36,373 nt of DNA from Streptococcus vestibularis ATCC 49124 (GCF_000188295.1 NZ_GL831113.1:7266-43638); one strand, 5' to 3'; numbered from the stretch's first letter, positions 1-9,860 are shown. A program made the numbers and translations. Notes: generated by a model not told the origin, from the sequence alone.

Positions 1-26
1 AAAGCTAGCCTAGGCTAGTTTTTTGG
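1..26 (+). terminator. Terminator of the gene upstream of the window
   Basis: The arms CTAGCC (5-10) and GGCTAG (13-18) form a short GC-rich hairpin followed by a run of T. It probably ends a transcript entering from the left, just before the araT promoter. The loop is only two bases, so the inner pair is likely open. Confidence 0.6.
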
Positions 27-28
27 TG

Positions 29-57
29 TTTAAATGCGTTTGAGTTTTTGATATAAT
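29..57 (+). promoter_or_regulatory. Promoter of araT-recO
   Basis: A perfect TATAAT (52-57) has a TTTAAA -35-like hexamer (29-34) at a 17-base spacing. It lies about 30 bases before the araT start and right after the incoming terminator. Confidence 0.65.
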
Positions 58-87
58 GTTAGGCATAATTGCAAAGAGGTGACTGTG

Positions 88-1263
88 ATGGATTTAACAC
101 AACGTTTTAATAAAAATTTAGATAAGATTGAAGTCTCAATGATTCGTCAGTTTGACCAATCAATTTCAGATGTTCCAGGTATTAAAAAGTTGACGCTTGG
201 AGAACCTGATTTTACGACTCCAGATCATGTGAAAGAAGCAGCTAAAACTGCGATTGATGCGAACCAGTCACACTATACAGGTATGGCTGGACTTCCTGAT
301 TTGCGTCAAGCTGCTGCGAATTTTGTTAAGGAAAAATACAATCTAACTTATAACCCAGATAATGAAATTTTGGTAACTATTGGGGCCACCGAAGCTCTTT
401 CTGCGACTTTAACAGCTATTTTGGAGCCAGGTGATACGATTCTTTTACCTGCACCAGCCTATCCAGGATATGAGCCGATTGCAAATCTAGTTGGGGCTGA
501 AATTGTTGAAATTGATACAACAGCTAATGATTTTGTTTTGACACCGGAGATGTTAGAAAAGGCAATTTTAGAGCAAGGGAATAAGCTTAAGGCTGTTTTA
601 CTTAACTACCCAACCAACCCAACAGGTGTGACTTATTCACGCCAACAGATTGAAGATCTTGCTGAAGTTCTGAAAAAATATGATATTTTTGTTGTTAGTG
701 ATGAAGTATATTCAGAACTAACTTATGTAGATCAACATGTTTCTATTGCTGAATATTTGCCTGAGCAAACTATTTTAATCAACGGCTTGTCGAAATCTCA
801 TGCGATGACAGGATGGCGTATTGGTTTGATTTTTGCACCAGCAAGTTTGACGGCTCAGTTGATTAAGAGTCACCAGTATTTGGTGACGGCTGCAGCTACT
901 ATGGCACAATTTGCAGCTATCGAAGCATTATCTGCTGGTAAGGATGATGCACAACCAATGAAAGTTGAGTATTTGAAACGTCGTGATTATATTCTTGAAA
1001 AAATGACTGAACTTGGTTTCAAAATTATTAAACCTGATGGTGCCTTTTACATCTTTGCTAAGATTCCAGAAGGATATAATCAAGACTCCTTTAAGTTCTG
1101 TCAAGACTTTGCTCGTGAAAAAGCTATTGCTATTATTCCTGGCGTTGCTTTTGGGAAATATGGCGAAGGTTATGTTCGCTTGTCGTATGCAGCTAGCATG
1201 GACACTATTGAAACAGCTATGACTCGTTTGAAAGAGTTTATGGAAGAACATGCAGAAGCTTGA
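88..1263 (+). CDS. araT: Aromatic amino acid aminotransferase (class I/II, PLP-dependent)
   Basis: A 391-residue cytosolic fold-type I aminotransferase, transferring amino groups from aromatic (and probably other) amino acids to 2-oxoglutarate. The motif YPTNPTG and the block [15 protein letters not shown] are visible, with Lys236 the expected PLP Schiff-base lysine. The frame is open from a GTG at 79, but AAAGAGG (73-79) is best spaced for the ATG at 88, giving an N terminus MDLTQRF typical of the family. The last 14 bases overlap recO, so the two are probably cotranscribed. Assignment to AraT rather than another class I aminotransferase rests on the streptococcal position before recO and on general similarity. 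Confidence 0.88.
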   Translation: MDLTQRFNKNLDKIEVSMIRQFDQSISDVPGIKKLTLGEPDFTTPDHVKEAAKTAIDANQSHYTGMAGLPDLRQAAANFVKEKYNLTYNPDNEILVTIGATEALSATLTAILEPGDTILLPAPAYPGYEPIANLVGAEIVEIDTTANDFVLTPEMLEKAILEQGNKLKAVLLNYPTNPTGVTYSRQQIEDLAEVLKKYDIFVVSDEVYSELTYVDQHVSIAEYLPEQTILINGLSKSHAMTGWRIGLIFAPASLTAQLIKSHQYLVTAAATMAQFAAIEALSAGKDDAQPMKVEYLKRRDYILEKMTELGFKIIKPDGAFYIFAKIPEGYNQDSFKFCQDFAREKAIAIIPGVAFGKYGEGYVRLSYAASMDTIETAMTRLKEFMEEHAEA

Positions 1264-2023
1264 GAGTAGGGGGCTCGTCCTCTTCAATCGTAATTATCGT
1301 GAGAATGATAAGCTGGTTAAGATTTTTACTGAACAAGCTGGTAAACGGATGTTTTTTGTTAGAGGTGGTGGGTCAGGTAAATTGAGTGCTGTGATTCAAC
1401 CTTTAAACATCGCTGAATTTATGATGACTGTAAATGATGAAGGTTTATCTTTCATAGAGGATTATAGTCAGGCAGAGTCTTTTAAGGAAATTACAAGTGA
1501 TATTTTTAAGCTGTCTTACGCGACCTATTTAGCTGCCTTGACTGATGCTGCTATTGCTGACGGTGTGGTAGATGCGCAACTATTTGCATTTTTAAAGAAA
1601 ACCCTTGAGTTAATGGAAGAGGGCTTAGATTATGAAATATTGACTAATATCTTTGAGATTCAAGTTTTGGACCGTTTTGGCGTACGATTGAACTTTCATG
1701 AATGTGTCTTTTGTCATCGTGTTGGTCTTCCTTTTGATTTCTCGTATAAGTTCTCAGGTTTACTTTGTCCCAATCATTACGAAGAAGATGAAAGGCGTAG
1801 TCATTTGGACCCTAATGTGCCTTATCTTTTAGATCGTTTTCAGGGTCTTTCGTTTGAAGAATTGAGAAGCATATCTGTTAAGGATGATATGAAACGAAAG
1901 TTGCGACAATTTATTGATGAGCTTTATGATAATTATGTTGGGATTCATCTTAAAAGCAAGAAGTTTATTGATAATCTAAATTCTTGGGGTCACATTATGA
2001 GTAAAGAAGATAGTGCTGATTAA
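1250..2023 (+). CDS. recO: DNA repair protein RecO
   Basis: A 257-residue RecO, which loads RecA onto SSB-coated single-stranded DNA in the RecFOR pathway. The N-terminal OB-fold begins [21 protein letters not shown], and a zinc-binding group Cys152-x2-Cys155 plus Cys173-x2-His176 is visible (CVFCH, LLCPNH). The start lies inside araT, a 14-base overlap that implies translational coupling. Length is normal. No terminator of its own is evident before the parS palindrome just downstream. Confidence 0.93.
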   Translation: MQKLESRGLVLFNRNYRENDKLVKIFTEQAGKRMFFVRGGGSGKLSAVIQPLNIAEFMMTVNDEGLSFIEDYSQAESFKEITSDIFKLSYATYLAALTDAAIADGVVDAQLFAFLKKTLELMEEGLDYEILTNIFEIQVLDRFGVRLNFHECVFCHRVGLPFDFSYKFSGLLCPNHYEEDERRSHLDPNVPYLLDRFQGLSFEELRSISVKDDMKRKLRQFIDELYDNYVGIHLKSKKFIDNLNSWGHIMSKEDSAD

Positions 2024-2037
2024 GCATTATCTTTTTT

Positions 2038-2053
2038 TGTTTCACGTGAAACA
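2038..2053. other. parS centromere-like site for ParB/Spo0J
   Basis: The 16-base perfect palindrome TGTTTCACGTGAAACA begins 15 bases after recO. It matches the well-known firmicute parS consensus for ParB (Spo0J), which nucleates partition complexes near the replication origin and recruits SMC condensin. It is intergenic and lacks a following T tract, so it is not a good terminator. It implies that oriC is not far away. Confidence 0.9.
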
Positions 2054-2104
2054 GGAATGTAGAGGTTTTCAGTTTCCGGGGTTAAAATGCAGGTCAGTTC
2101 GTGC

Positions 2105-2180
2105 TATAATAAGAGGACAATAAGCTGAAAAACTCTGCTAGGGATAGTGACCGAGGGATGTCTATTGTTTAAGAGCAGAG
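2105..2180 (+). promoter_or_regulatory. plsX-acpP promoter and structured leader
   Basis: An extended -10 (TGC-TATAAT, hexamer at 2105-2110) with a poor -35 is followed by an ~80-base leader. In the leader CTCTGCT (2133-2139) pairs perfectly with AGCAGAG (2174-2180), and ATAG/CTAT pairing is possible inside. The hairpin ends just before the AGGGAG ribosome-binding site (2187-2192). The leader's role is unknown. Confidence 0.55.
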
Positions 2181-2198
2181 GATGAGAGGGAGAATGCT

Positions 2199-3203
2199 AT
2201 GCATGTAATTGCAGTGGATGCTATGGGTGGCGATAATGCGCCACAAGCGATTGTAGAGGGAGTTAACCAAGCTTTAGCAGAGTTCAAAGATATTGAAATC
2301 CAGCTTTATGGTGACGAAGCTAAAATCAAAAACTATTTGACAGCGAATGAACGTGTGAGCATTGTTCATACTGATGAAAAGATAAATTCGGATGATGAGC
2401 CCGTCAAAGCAATTCGAAAGAAAAAGAAAGCTTCGATGGTTTTGGGTGCACAAGCTGTTAAGGATAAAGCAGCGGATGCTGTAATCTCTGCAGGGAATAC
2501 AGGTGCTCTTTTGGCTGCCGGTCTTTTTGTTGTTGGACGTATTAAGGGAGTTGAACGACCAGGTCTTATGTCAACGATGCCAAGTTTTACTGGTCAACCC
2601 TTTGATATGCTTGATCTAGGAGCTAATGCTGAAAATACAGCTAATCACTTACATCAATATGCTATTTTAGGCTCTTTCTATGCTAAAAATGTACGTGGAA
2701 TTGCCAACCCTCGTGTAGGCCTCCTTAATAATGGGACTGAGAAAACAAAGGGGGATAGTCTTCGTAAGGAGGCTTTTGAGCTCCTATCTAAGGAGTCAAG
2801 TATTAACTTTGTTGGTAATGTTGAGGCGCGTGAAATCATGTCTGGAGCTGCTGATGTGGTAGTGGCTGATGGTTTCACAGGAAATGCGGTTCTTAAGGCA
2901 ATTGAAGGAACTGGACTTGGCATAATGAAGACTCTTAAGTCAGCCATAATGAATGGTGGTCTCAAAGCTAAATTAGGTGCCTTCCTCTTGAAGGATAGAC
3001 TTAAAGGCATGAAAGAGACGATGGATTATTCAAGTGCCGGTGGGGCTGTTCTTTTTGGTCTCAAGGCTCCTGTAGTAAAATGTCATGGATCTAGTGATGC
3101 TAAAGCAGTCTACTATACCATTAAGCAGGTTCGTACGATGCTCGATACAAAGGTGGTAGAGCAACTAGTTGACGCTTTCGACCCGAAAGAGGAGGCTAAC
3201 TGA
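2199..3203 (+). CDS. plsX: Phosphate acyltransferase PlsX
   Basis: A 334-residue PlsX, which converts acyl-ACP to acyl-phosphate for PlsY in membrane phospholipid synthesis. The characteristic N terminus ([12 protein letters not shown]) and glycine-rich blocks such as [12 protein letters not shown] and [11 protein letters not shown] are intact. AGGGAG lies 6 bases before the ATG. Its TGA overlaps the ATG of the following acyl carrier protein gene, so the substrate carrier is made with the enzyme. Length is normal for the family. Confidence 0.95.
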   Translation: MHVIAVDAMGGDNAPQAIVEGVNQALAEFKDIEIQLYGDEAKIKNYLTANERVSIVHTDEKINSDDEPVKAIRKKKKASMVLGAQAVKDKAADAVISAGNTGALLAAGLFVVGRIKGVERPGLMSTMPSFTGQPFDMLDLGANAENTANHLHQYAILGSFYAKNVRGIANPRVGLLNNGTEKTKGDSLRKEAFELLSKESSINFVGNVEAREIMSGAADVVVADGFTGNAVLKAIEGTGLGIMKTLKSAIMNGGLKAKLGAFLLKDRLKGMKETMDYSSAGGAVLFGLKAPVVKCHGSSDAKAVYYTIKQVRTMLDTKVVEQLVDAFDPKEEAN

Positions 3204-3448
3204 TGAGTAGAGTAGAAATTCTTCAGAAAATGCAGCTCGTTATTCAAGAGCAATTGGGTAGGGAGGATATTGTTTTAACTGAAGCTACTAAATTAGATGA
3301 CTTGGGTGTAGATTCAATAGAGCTTATGGAATTCATTATTAATTTGGAGGATGAGTTTGCCCTAGAGATTTCTGATAATACTATTGATCATATGGATAAG
3401 GTATCAGATTTGTTAGACTATTTGTCTGAGCAATTGAATAATAAATAA
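3203..3448 (+). CDS. acpP: Acyl carrier protein (plsX-linked paralogue)
   Basis: An 81-residue four-helix acyl carrier protein. The 4'-phosphopantetheine attachment site is Ser38 in LGVDSIELMEF. Its start overlaps the plsX stop by one base (TGATG), indicating tight coupling, and a GAGGAGG site lies just upstream. It is probably the second streptococcal ACP, encoded next to plsX rather than in the fab cluster. The carrier role follows from the family; a plsX-specific role is inferred from position. Confidence 0.92.
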   Translation: MSRVEILQKMQLVIQEQLGREDIVLTEATKLDDLGVDSIELMEFIINLEDEFALEISDNTIDHMDKVSDLLDYLSEQLNNK

Positions 3449-3490
3449 GAAAATTAGACTCTAGTTGTTAGATTCTAGAGGAATATAATA

Positions 3491-3547
3491 ATGAAGCAAC
3501 TATATGTTGCATGGTTATCATTTTATTGGAGTGAGATAAAAAGCTAA
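3491..3547 (+). CDS. Possible 18-codon micro-ORF before a terminator
   Basis: GAGG (about 3477-3480) is followed nine bases later by an ATG opening an 18-codon frame, MKQLYVAWLSFYWSEIKS. The peptide is aromatic-rich, and its stop lies inside the loop of the terminator downstream of acpP. The sequence also folds (GCAAC-TATAT-GTTGC). I do not recognise the peptide. It could be a chance frame, a leader-type peptide or a small secreted/signalling peptide remnant. Confidence 0.25.
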   Translation: MKQLYVAWLSFYWSEIKS

Positions 3548-3583
3548 AAGTTACATTGATTTAGCACTATCTCACTCTTTTTT
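3529..3583 (+). terminator. Terminator of plsX-acpP
   Basis: GAGTGAGATA (3529-3538) pairs perfectly with TATCTCACTC (3568-3577). An inner GCTAAA/TTTAGC stem and a terminal T run make a strong intrinsic terminator that isolates the purine operon from acpP. Confidence 0.9.
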
Positions 3584-3621
3584 CTATACATTTTTTATTA
3601 AAAAACTCCAAGCAAAACTCT

Positions 3622-3634
3622 AAAACCGAACGTT
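3622..3634 (+). promoter_or_regulatory. PurBox (PurR site) of the purC operon
   Basis: AAAACCGAACGTT fits the streptococcal/lactococcal PurBox AWWWCCGAACWWT. Its centre is about 76 bases before the start site predicted from TATAAT at 3692-3697, the spacing described for PurR-activated pur promoters in Lactococcus. Purine-limitation control of purC onwards is therefore likely. Confidence 0.85.
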
Positions 3635-3691
3635 GTTTATTTAATTGATAAATAAAGTTTGATATATGTTTGTTTTTGGTTTTTCGTGTGG

Positions 3692-3697
3692 TATAAT
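3692..3697 (+). promoter_or_regulatory. -10 element of the purC promoter
   Basis: A perfect TATAAT lies 33 bases before the purC ATG and has no good -35 hexamer. That agrees with an activator-dependent promoter driven from the upstream PurBox. Confidence 0.75.
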
Positions 3698-3730
3698 TAA
3701 GATGAATAAACTTGAAAGGCGAACAATACC

Positions 3731-4438
3731 ATGTCAAACCAACTGATTTATACTGGGAAAGCTAAAGATATTTATAATACAGAAGACGAAAATGTGATTA
3801 AGTCGGTCTATAAGGACCAGGCAACCATGCTTAATGGTGCTCGTAAGGAGACTATTAAGGGTAAAGGTGTGCTAAATAATCAGATTTCGTCTCTTATTTT
3901 TGAAAAATTGAATGCTGCGGGTGTAGCTACTCACTTTATTGAACGTATTTCTGACACCGAACAACTCAACAAGAAGGTTACTATCATTCCTTTGGAGGTT
4001 GTGCTTCGTAACGTGACTGCAGGTTCTTTCTCAAAACGATTCGGTGTTGAAGAAGGTTTGGAATTGAAAACTCCAATCGTTGAATTTTACTACAAAAACG
4101 ATGATTTGGATGATCCATTCATCAATGATGAGCATGTGAAGTTTTTGGATATTGCCAATGATGAGCAAATTGCTTATATCAAGGAAGAAACACGCCGTAT
4201 CAATGAATTGCTGAAAGATTGGTTTGAGCAAATTGGTCTTCGTTTGATTGACTTCAAATTGGAATTCGGTTTTGATAAGGATGGCAAAATTATCTTGGCA
4301 GATGAATTTTCACCAGATAACTGCCGTCTTTGGGATGCGGAAGGGCACCATATGGATAAGGATGTTTTCCGTCGTGATCTCGGTAGCTTGACAGATGTGT
4401 ATGAAGTTGTATTGGAAAAATTGCAAAGCTTGAAGTAA
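3731..4438 (+). CDS. purC: SAICAR synthetase PurC
   Basis: A 235-residue phosphoribosylaminoimidazole-succinocarboxamide synthase, which ligates aspartate to CAIR using ATP. The start [15 protein letters not shown], the [14 protein letters not shown] block and [14 protein letters not shown] are characteristic. It is the first gene of the purine operon behind the PurBox promoter, with AAAGG as ribosome-binding site. Length is typical of the short bacterial form. Confidence 0.96.
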   Translation: MSNQLIYTGKAKDIYNTEDENVIKSVYKDQATMLNGARKETIKGKGVLNNQISSLIFEKLNAAGVATHFIERISDTEQLNKKVTIIPLEVVLRNVTAGSFSKRFGVEEGLELKTPIVEFYYKNDDLDDPFINDEHVKFLDIANDEQIAYIKEETRRINELLKDWFEQIGLRLIDFKLEFGFDKDGKIILADEFSPDNCRLWDAEGHHMDKDVFRRDLGSLTDVYEVVLEKLQSLK

Positions 4439-4493
4439 AGTTTTACTTGGTCGTCACTACAATCTTTAAGTAGAAATAGATAAAGGAAATAAA

Positions 4494-7400
4494 ATGGATA
4501 AACGTATTTTCGTTGAGAAAAAAGCTGATTTTCGTGTGAAATCTCGATCTTTAGTAAAAGAATTACAGCATAATATTCAGTTGAAAACCTTGAATGATCT
4601 TCGTATTGTACAAGTTTACGATGTCTTTAATTTAGCAGAGGATTTGTTTGCACGTGCGGAAAAACATATCTTTTCTGAACAAGTAACCGATACTGTTTGG
4701 GATGAAGCTGTGGTTAAGACTGATCTTGAGAAGTATGCTTTCTTTGCTATCGAAAGCTTGCCTGGTCAATTTGACCAACGTGCGGCATCTTCACAAGAAG
4801 CTTTGCTTTTGCTTGGTAGTTCAAACGATGTAACAGTGAACACAGCACAACTTTACTTGGTTAACAAGGATATTGATTCGAATGAGTTGGAAGCTGTCAA
4901 AAACTACCTCTTGAACCCAGTGGATTCTCGTTTCAAAGATATCACTGTTGGCATTGCGAAACAGGATTTCTCTGAGTCTGACAAGACTATTCCAAGCTTG
5001 GATTTCTTTGAGACTTATATGGCAGAAGATTTTGCTAAGTATAAGGCAGAGCAAGGATTGGCAATGGAAGTGGATGACCTTCTATTCATTCAAGATTACT
5101 TCAAGTCTATTGGTCGTGTGCCAACTGAGACTGAGCTTAAGGTTTTGGATACTTACTGGTCTGATCACTGCCGTCACACAACTTTCGAGACTGAGTTGAA
5201 GAATATTGACTTTTCAGCTTCTAAATTTCAAAAACAATTGCAGGCGACTTATGACAAATATATCTCCATGCGTGATGAGTTGGGACGTACGGAAAAACCT
5301 CAAACCTTGATGGATATGGCGACTATTTTTGGTCGTTATGAGCGTGCCAATGGCCGTTTAGATGACATGGAAGTGTCTGATGAAATCAATGCTTGCTCTG
5401 TTGAAATTGAAGTGGATGTCGATGGTGTGAAAGAACCATGGCTTCTCATGTTCAAGAATGAAACTCACAACCACCCAACTGAAATCGAACCATTTGGTGG
5501 AGCAGCTACTTGTATTGGTGGTGCCATTCGTGACCCATTGTCAGGTCGTTCATACGTTTACCAAGCCATGCGTATCTCAGGTGCTGGTGATATTACAACA
5601 CCAATCGCTGAAACACGTGCTGGTAAATTGCCACAACAAGTGATTTCTAAAACAGCAGCTCACGGTTATTCTTCATACGGCAACCAAATTGGTCTTGCAA
5701 CAACTTATGTTCGTGAATACTTCCACCCGGGTTTCGTTGCTAAACGTATGGAGCTAGGTGCCGTTGTCGGTGCGGCTCCTAAGGAAAATGTTGTCCGTGA
5801 AAAACCTGAAGCAGGTGATGTGATTATCTTGCTCGGTGGTAAGACTGGACGTGACGGTGTCGGTGGTGCGACAGGTTCTTCTAAAGTTCAAACAGTTGAA
5901 TCTGTTGAAACAGCTGGTGCTGAGGTCCAAAAAGGGAATGCCATCGAAGAACGTAAGATTCAACGTCTTTTCCGTAATGGTGAAGTAATACGTCTTATCA
6001 AGAAATCAAATGACTTTGGTGCTGGTGGTGTCTGCGTGGCTATTGGTGAATTGGCAGATGGTCTTGAAATTGATCTAGACAAAGTGCCATTGAAATACCA
6101 AGGGTTGAACGGTACAGAAATTGCCATCTCTGAATCTCAAGAACGAATGGCTGTAGTGGTTCGTCCAGAAGATGTAGACGCCTTCGTTGCTGAATGTAAT
6201 AAAGAAAATATTGATGCTGTTGTCGTTGCAACAGTGACTGAAAAACCAAATCTTGTCATGCACTGGAATGGCGAAACCATCGTTGATTTGGAACGTCGTT
6301 TCCTTGATACAAACGGTGTACGTGTGGTTGTAGATGCTAAGGTGGTTGACAAGGATGTCAAGCTTCCAGAAGAACGTCAAACATCTGCTGAAACCCTTGA
6401 GGCTGATACTCTTGAAGTCTTGGCTGACCTTAACCATGCCAGTCAAAAAGGTTTACAAACCATCTTTGATAGCTCAGTTGGTCGTTCAACAGTTAATCAC
6501 CCACTCGGTGGTCGCTACCAAATTACACCAACAGAAGCTTCTGTACAGAAATTGCCAGTCCAATACGGCGTGACAACAACTGCTTCTGTTATGGCACAAG
6601 GATTCAACCCTTATGTAGCAGAATGGTCTCCATATCATGGTGCTGCCTATGCAGTAATCGAAGCAACAGCTCGTTTGGTTGCTACTGGTGCAAACTGGTC
6701 TAAGGCTCGTTTCTCTTATCAAGAATACTTCGAGCGTATGGATAAACAAGCAGAGCGTTTTGGTCAACCAGTATCAGCTCTACTTGGATCAATCGAAGCT
6801 CAGATTCAACTTGGTTTGCCATCTATCGGTGGTAAAGACTCTATGTCCGGTACCTTTGAAGAATTGACGGTACCACCAACCTTGGTTGCTTTTGGTGTGA
6901 CAACAGCAGACAGCCGTAAGGTCCTTTCTCCAGAATTTAAAGCTTTTGGTGAAAATATTTACTATATTCCAGGTCAAGCTTTGGCACAAGAAATTGACTT
7001 CAAACTTATCAAGTCTAACTTTGCTAAGTTTGAAGCCATCCAAGCTGACCATAAAGTCACATCTGCATCAGCTGTCAAATATGGTGGTGTCGTTGAAGCG
7101 CTTGCCCTTGCAATATTTGGTAACCATATTGGTGCCACTGTAACCCTTGAAAATCTTGAGACTGCTTTGACAGCTCAATTGGGTGGATTCGTCTTCACAT
7201 CTCCGGAAGAAATTTCAGGTGTTGCCAAGATTGGACAAACAGCAGCTGACTTTACACTTACTGTCAATGGTGTAACGCTTGATGGACACAAACTTGACAG
7301 TGCCTTCCAAGGTAAATTGGAAGAGATTTACCCAACGGAATTTGCACAAGCAACTGAGCTAGAAGAAGTACCTACTGTAGCATCCGATGCTGTGATCAAA

Positions 7401-8219
7401 GCTAAAGAAACAGTTGAGACACCAGTGGTTTACATCCCAGTATTCCCAGGTACTAACTCTGAGTACGATTCAGCTAAGGCCTTTGAAAAAGAAGGTGCCA
7501 AAGTCAACTTGGTACCATTTGTAACACTGAATGAAGAAGCTATTGTCAAGTCTGTTGACACTATGGTTGACAATGTCGAAAAAGCTAACATTATCTTCTT
7601 TGCAGGTGGCTTCTCAGCAGCCGATGAACCAGATGGATCAGCTAAATTTATCGTTAACATCTTGCTCAATGAAAAAGTACGTGCAGCCATTGATAGATTC
7701 ATCGAACGTGGTGGTTTAATCATCGGTATCTGTAACGGATTCCAAGCCCTCGTCAAATCAGGTCTCCTTCCATACGGTAACTTTGAAGATGCAAGCAGTA
7801 CGAGTCCAACCCTCTTCTACAACGATGCTAACCAACACGTAGCTAAGATGGTTGAGACACGTATTGCCAACACGAACTCACCATGGCTTGCTGGAGTGAA
7901 AGTTGGTGACATCCATGCCATCCCAGTATCACACGGTGAAGGTAAATTTGTCGTGACAGCTGAGGAATTTGCAGAGCTTCGTGACAATGGTCAAATCTTT
8001 ACCCAATATGTTGACTTCGAAGGTAAACCAAGCATGGATTCTAAATATAATCCCAATGGTTCTGTCAATGCTATTGAAGGTATCACAAGCAAGAACGGTC
8101 AAATTATTGGTAAGATGGGACACTCAGAACGTTTCGAAGATGGTCTCTTCCAAAATATTCCAGGAAGTAAAGACCAGCACCTCTTTGCGTCAGCGGTTAA
8201 ATACTTCACTGGAAAATAA
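4494..8219 (+). CDS. purL: Phosphoribosylformylglycinamidine synthase, single-chain PurL
   Basis: A 1241-residue large-type FGAM synthase, glutamine- and ATP-dependent. The synthetase half contains the FKNETHNHP and GGKDSMSGT blocks. The C-terminal class I glutaminase has nucleophile Cys1080 in GICNGFQ and the His1210-x-Glu1212 pair in GHSERFEDG. Fusion of the glutaminase (PurQ) to the synthetase is normal in streptococci, unlike the separate PurS/Q/L of bacilli. AAAGGAAATAAA precedes the ATG, 55 bases after purC. Confidence 0.97.
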   Translation: MDKRIFVEKKADFRVKSRSLVKELQHNIQLKTLNDLRIVQVYDVFNLAEDLFARAEKHIFSEQVTDTVWDEAVVKTDLEKYAFFAIESLPGQFDQRAASSQEALLLLGSSNDVTVNTAQLYLVNKDIDSNELEAVKNYLLNPVDSRFKDITVGIAKQDFSESDKTIPSLDFFETYMAEDFAKYKAEQGLAMEVDDLLFIQDYFKSIGRVPTETELKVLDTYWSDHCRHTTFETELKNIDFSASKFQKQLQATYDKYISMRDELGRTEKPQTLMDMATIFGRYERANGRLDDMEVSDEINACSVEIEVDVDGVKEPWLLMFKNETHNHPTEIEPFGGAATCIGGAIRDPLSGRSYVYQAMRISGAGDITTPIAETRAGKLPQQVISKTAAHGYSSYGNQIGLATTYVREYFHPGFVAKRMELGAVVGAAPKENVVREKPEAGDVIILLGGKTGRDGVGGATGSSKVQTVESVETAGAEVQKGNAIEERKIQRLFRNGEVIRLIKKSNDFGAGGVCVAIGELADGLEIDLDKVPLKYQGLNGTEIAISESQERMAVVVRPEDVDAFVAECNKENIDAVVVATVTEKPNLVMHWNGETIVDLERRFLDTNGVRVVVDAKVVDKDVKLPEERQTSAETLEADTLEVLADLNHASQKGLQTIFDSSVGRSTVNHPLGGRYQITPTEASVQKLPVQYGVTTTASVMAQGFNPYVAEWSPYHGAAYAVIEATARLVATGANWSKARFSYQEYFERMDKQAERFGQPVSALLGSIEAQIQLGLPSIGGKDSMSGTFEELTVPPTLVAFGVTTADSRKVLSPEFKAFGENIYYIPGQALAQEIDFKLIKSNFAKFEAIQADHKVTSASAVKYGGVVEALALAIFGNHIGATVTLENLETALTAQLGGFVFTSPEEISGVAKIGQTAADFTLTVNGVTLDGHKLDSAFQGKLEEIYPTEFAQATELEEVPTVASDAVIKAKETVETPVVYIPVFPGTNSEYDSAKAFEKEGAKVNLVPFVTLNEEAIVKSVDTMVDNVEKANIIFFAGGFSAADEPDGSAKFIVNILLNEKVRAAIDRFIERGGLIIGICNGFQALVKSGLLPYGNFEDASSTSPTLFYNDANQHVAKMVETRIANTNSPWLAGVKVGDIHAIPVSHGEGKFVVTAEEFAELRDNGQIFTQYVDFEGKPSMDSKYNPNGSVNAIEGITSKNGQIIGKMGHSERFEDGLFQNIPGSKDQHLFASAVKYFTGK

Positions 8220-8220
8220 T

Positions 8221-8387
8221 AGAGCGAGTTTAGCGCGCTTAGTAATGATATTTTTCGCTGTAGCGATATTCCTAGATAACTTGAGAATTTTGCAAAATCG
8301 AGATCAAATTGGAAGAATGAGACGCTAGAGATAGCTACACTCATTCTTGTTACCTAAGGAAAATATCACAAATAAAAGGTATATAAA
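8221..8387 (+). other. Structured purL-purF junction element
   Basis: No gene. GATATTCCTAGATAAC (8265-8280) pairs with bulges to 8349-8367. Inside lie the perfect stem AAGAATGAG (8313-8321)/CTCATTCTT (8340-8348) and the palindrome ATTTTGCAAAAT (8287-8298). The fold ends just before AAAAGGTAT, the purF ribosome-binding region. Similar architecture with different sequence recurs at other pur junctions. Confidence 0.55.
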
Positions 8388-9827
8388 ATGACATACGAAG
8401 TTAAATCTCTTAATGAAGAATGTGGTGTTTTTGGAATTTGGGGTCACCCAGATGCTGCCAAATTAACTTATTTCGGACTTCACAGTCTTCAACACCGTGG
8501 TCAAGAGGGTGCAGGAATTCTCTCAAATGATGCGGGTCAATTGAAGCGTCATCGTGATATGGGGCTTCTCTCAGAAGTTTTCCGTGATCCAGCCAACTTA
8601 GACAAGCTGACTGGTATGGCTGCTATCGGTCATGTTCGTTATGCGACTGCTGGTGAGGCTTCTGTAGACAATATTCAACCATTTATGTTTAAGTTTCACG
8701 ATGGACAGCTTGGTCTTGCTCATAATGGGAATTTGACTAATGCAGAGTCACTAAGACATGAGTTGGAGAAGAATGGGGCCATTTTTAGCTCAACTTCTGA
8801 TTCAGAAATATTAGCTCACTTGATTCGTCGTAGCCATAACACATCATTTATGGGAAAAGTAAAAGAAGCTCTGAACACTGTCAAAGGTGGATTTGCTTAC
8901 CTTCTTATGATTGAGGACAAGCTTATTGCAGCTTTGGATCCAAATGGCTTCCGTCCACTTTCTCTTGGTAAGATGGCCAACGGTGCTATCGTAGTTTCAT
9001 CTGAAACCTGCGCTTTTGAAGTGGTTGGTGCAGAATGGATTCGTGATGTAAATCCGGGTGAGGTTGTTATCATCGATGATAATGGCATCACTTACGATAC
9101 CTATACAACAGATACGCAATTGGCTGTTTGTTCGATGGAGTATATATACTTTGCTCGTCCTGATTCAAACATTCAAGGTGTGAATGTCCATACGGCTCGT
9201 AAACGTATGGGAGCTCAATTAGCACGTGAGTTCAAGCATGAAGCGGATATTGTGGTCGGTGTGCCCAATTCATCACTTAGTGCGGCCATGGGATTTGCTG
9301 AAGAATCAGGCTTGCCAAATGAAATGGGCTTGATTAAAAATCAATACACCCAACGTACCTTTATTCAACCAACACAAGAATTGCGTGAGCAAGGAGTTCG
9401 TATGAAACTCTCTGCCGTATCAGGTGTTGTTAAAGGAAAACGTGTGGTCATGATTGACGATTCCATTGTTCGTGGAACAACGTCCCGTCGTATCGTTCAA
9501 CTCTTGAAAGAAGCAGGGGCGACTGAGGTTCACGTGGCTATCGGAAGTCCAGCCCTTGCTTACCCATGTTTCTACGGTATCGATATTCAAACACGTAAGG
9601 AATTGATTGCCGCCAACCATACAGTTGAGGAAACACTCGAAATCATTGGTGCGGATAGCTTGACTTACTTGTCAATTGATGGCTTGATTGATTCCATTGG
9701 AATTGACACAGATGCACCAAATGGTGGCCTTTGTGTGGCCTACTTCGATGGCAAATATCCAACACCATTGTATGACTACGAAGAACGCTATTTGGAAAGT
9801 TTGAAAGAACACACTTCTTTCTATTAA
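8388..9827 (+). CDS. purF: Amidophosphoribosyltransferase PurF
   Basis: A 479-residue glutamine PRPP amidotransferase, the committed step of purine synthesis. An 11-residue propeptide precedes catalytic Cys12 (NEECGVFG), as in the self-processing Bacillus-type enzyme. The PRPP loop VVMIDDSIVRGTTS is at about 353-366. Of the four cysteines that hold the Fe-S cluster in B. subtilis PurF, Cys248, Cys394 and Cys449 have equivalents, but the last of the C-x-x-C pair is Tyr452 (CVAY). A normal 4Fe-4S cluster is therefore unlikely. Start context is AAAAGGTATATAAA-ATG. Confidence 0.96.
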   Translation: MTYEVKSLNEECGVFGIWGHPDAAKLTYFGLHSLQHRGQEGAGILSNDAGQLKRHRDMGLLSEVFRDPANLDKLTGMAAIGHVRYATAGEASVDNIQPFMFKFHDGQLGLAHNGNLTNAESLRHELEKNGAIFSSTSDSEILAHLIRRSHNTSFMGKVKEALNTVKGGFAYLLMIEDKLIAALDPNGFRPLSLGKMANGAIVVSSETCAFEVVGAEWIRDVNPGEVVIIDDNGITYDTYTTDTQLAVCSMEYIYFARPDSNIQGVNVHTARKRMGAQLAREFKHEADIVVGVPNSSLSAAMGFAEESGLPNEMGLIKNQYTQRTFIQPTQELREQGVRMKLSAVSGVVKGKRVVMIDDSIVRGTTSRRIVQLLKEAGATEVHVAIGSPALAYPCFYGIDIQTRKELIAANHTVEETLEIIGADSLTYLSIDGLIDSIGIDTDAPNGGLCVAYFDGKYPTPLYDYEERYLESLKEHTSFY

Positions 9828-9860
9828 GAGCAGTGCAGAAGAAAAAAAGAGGAAAAAATT

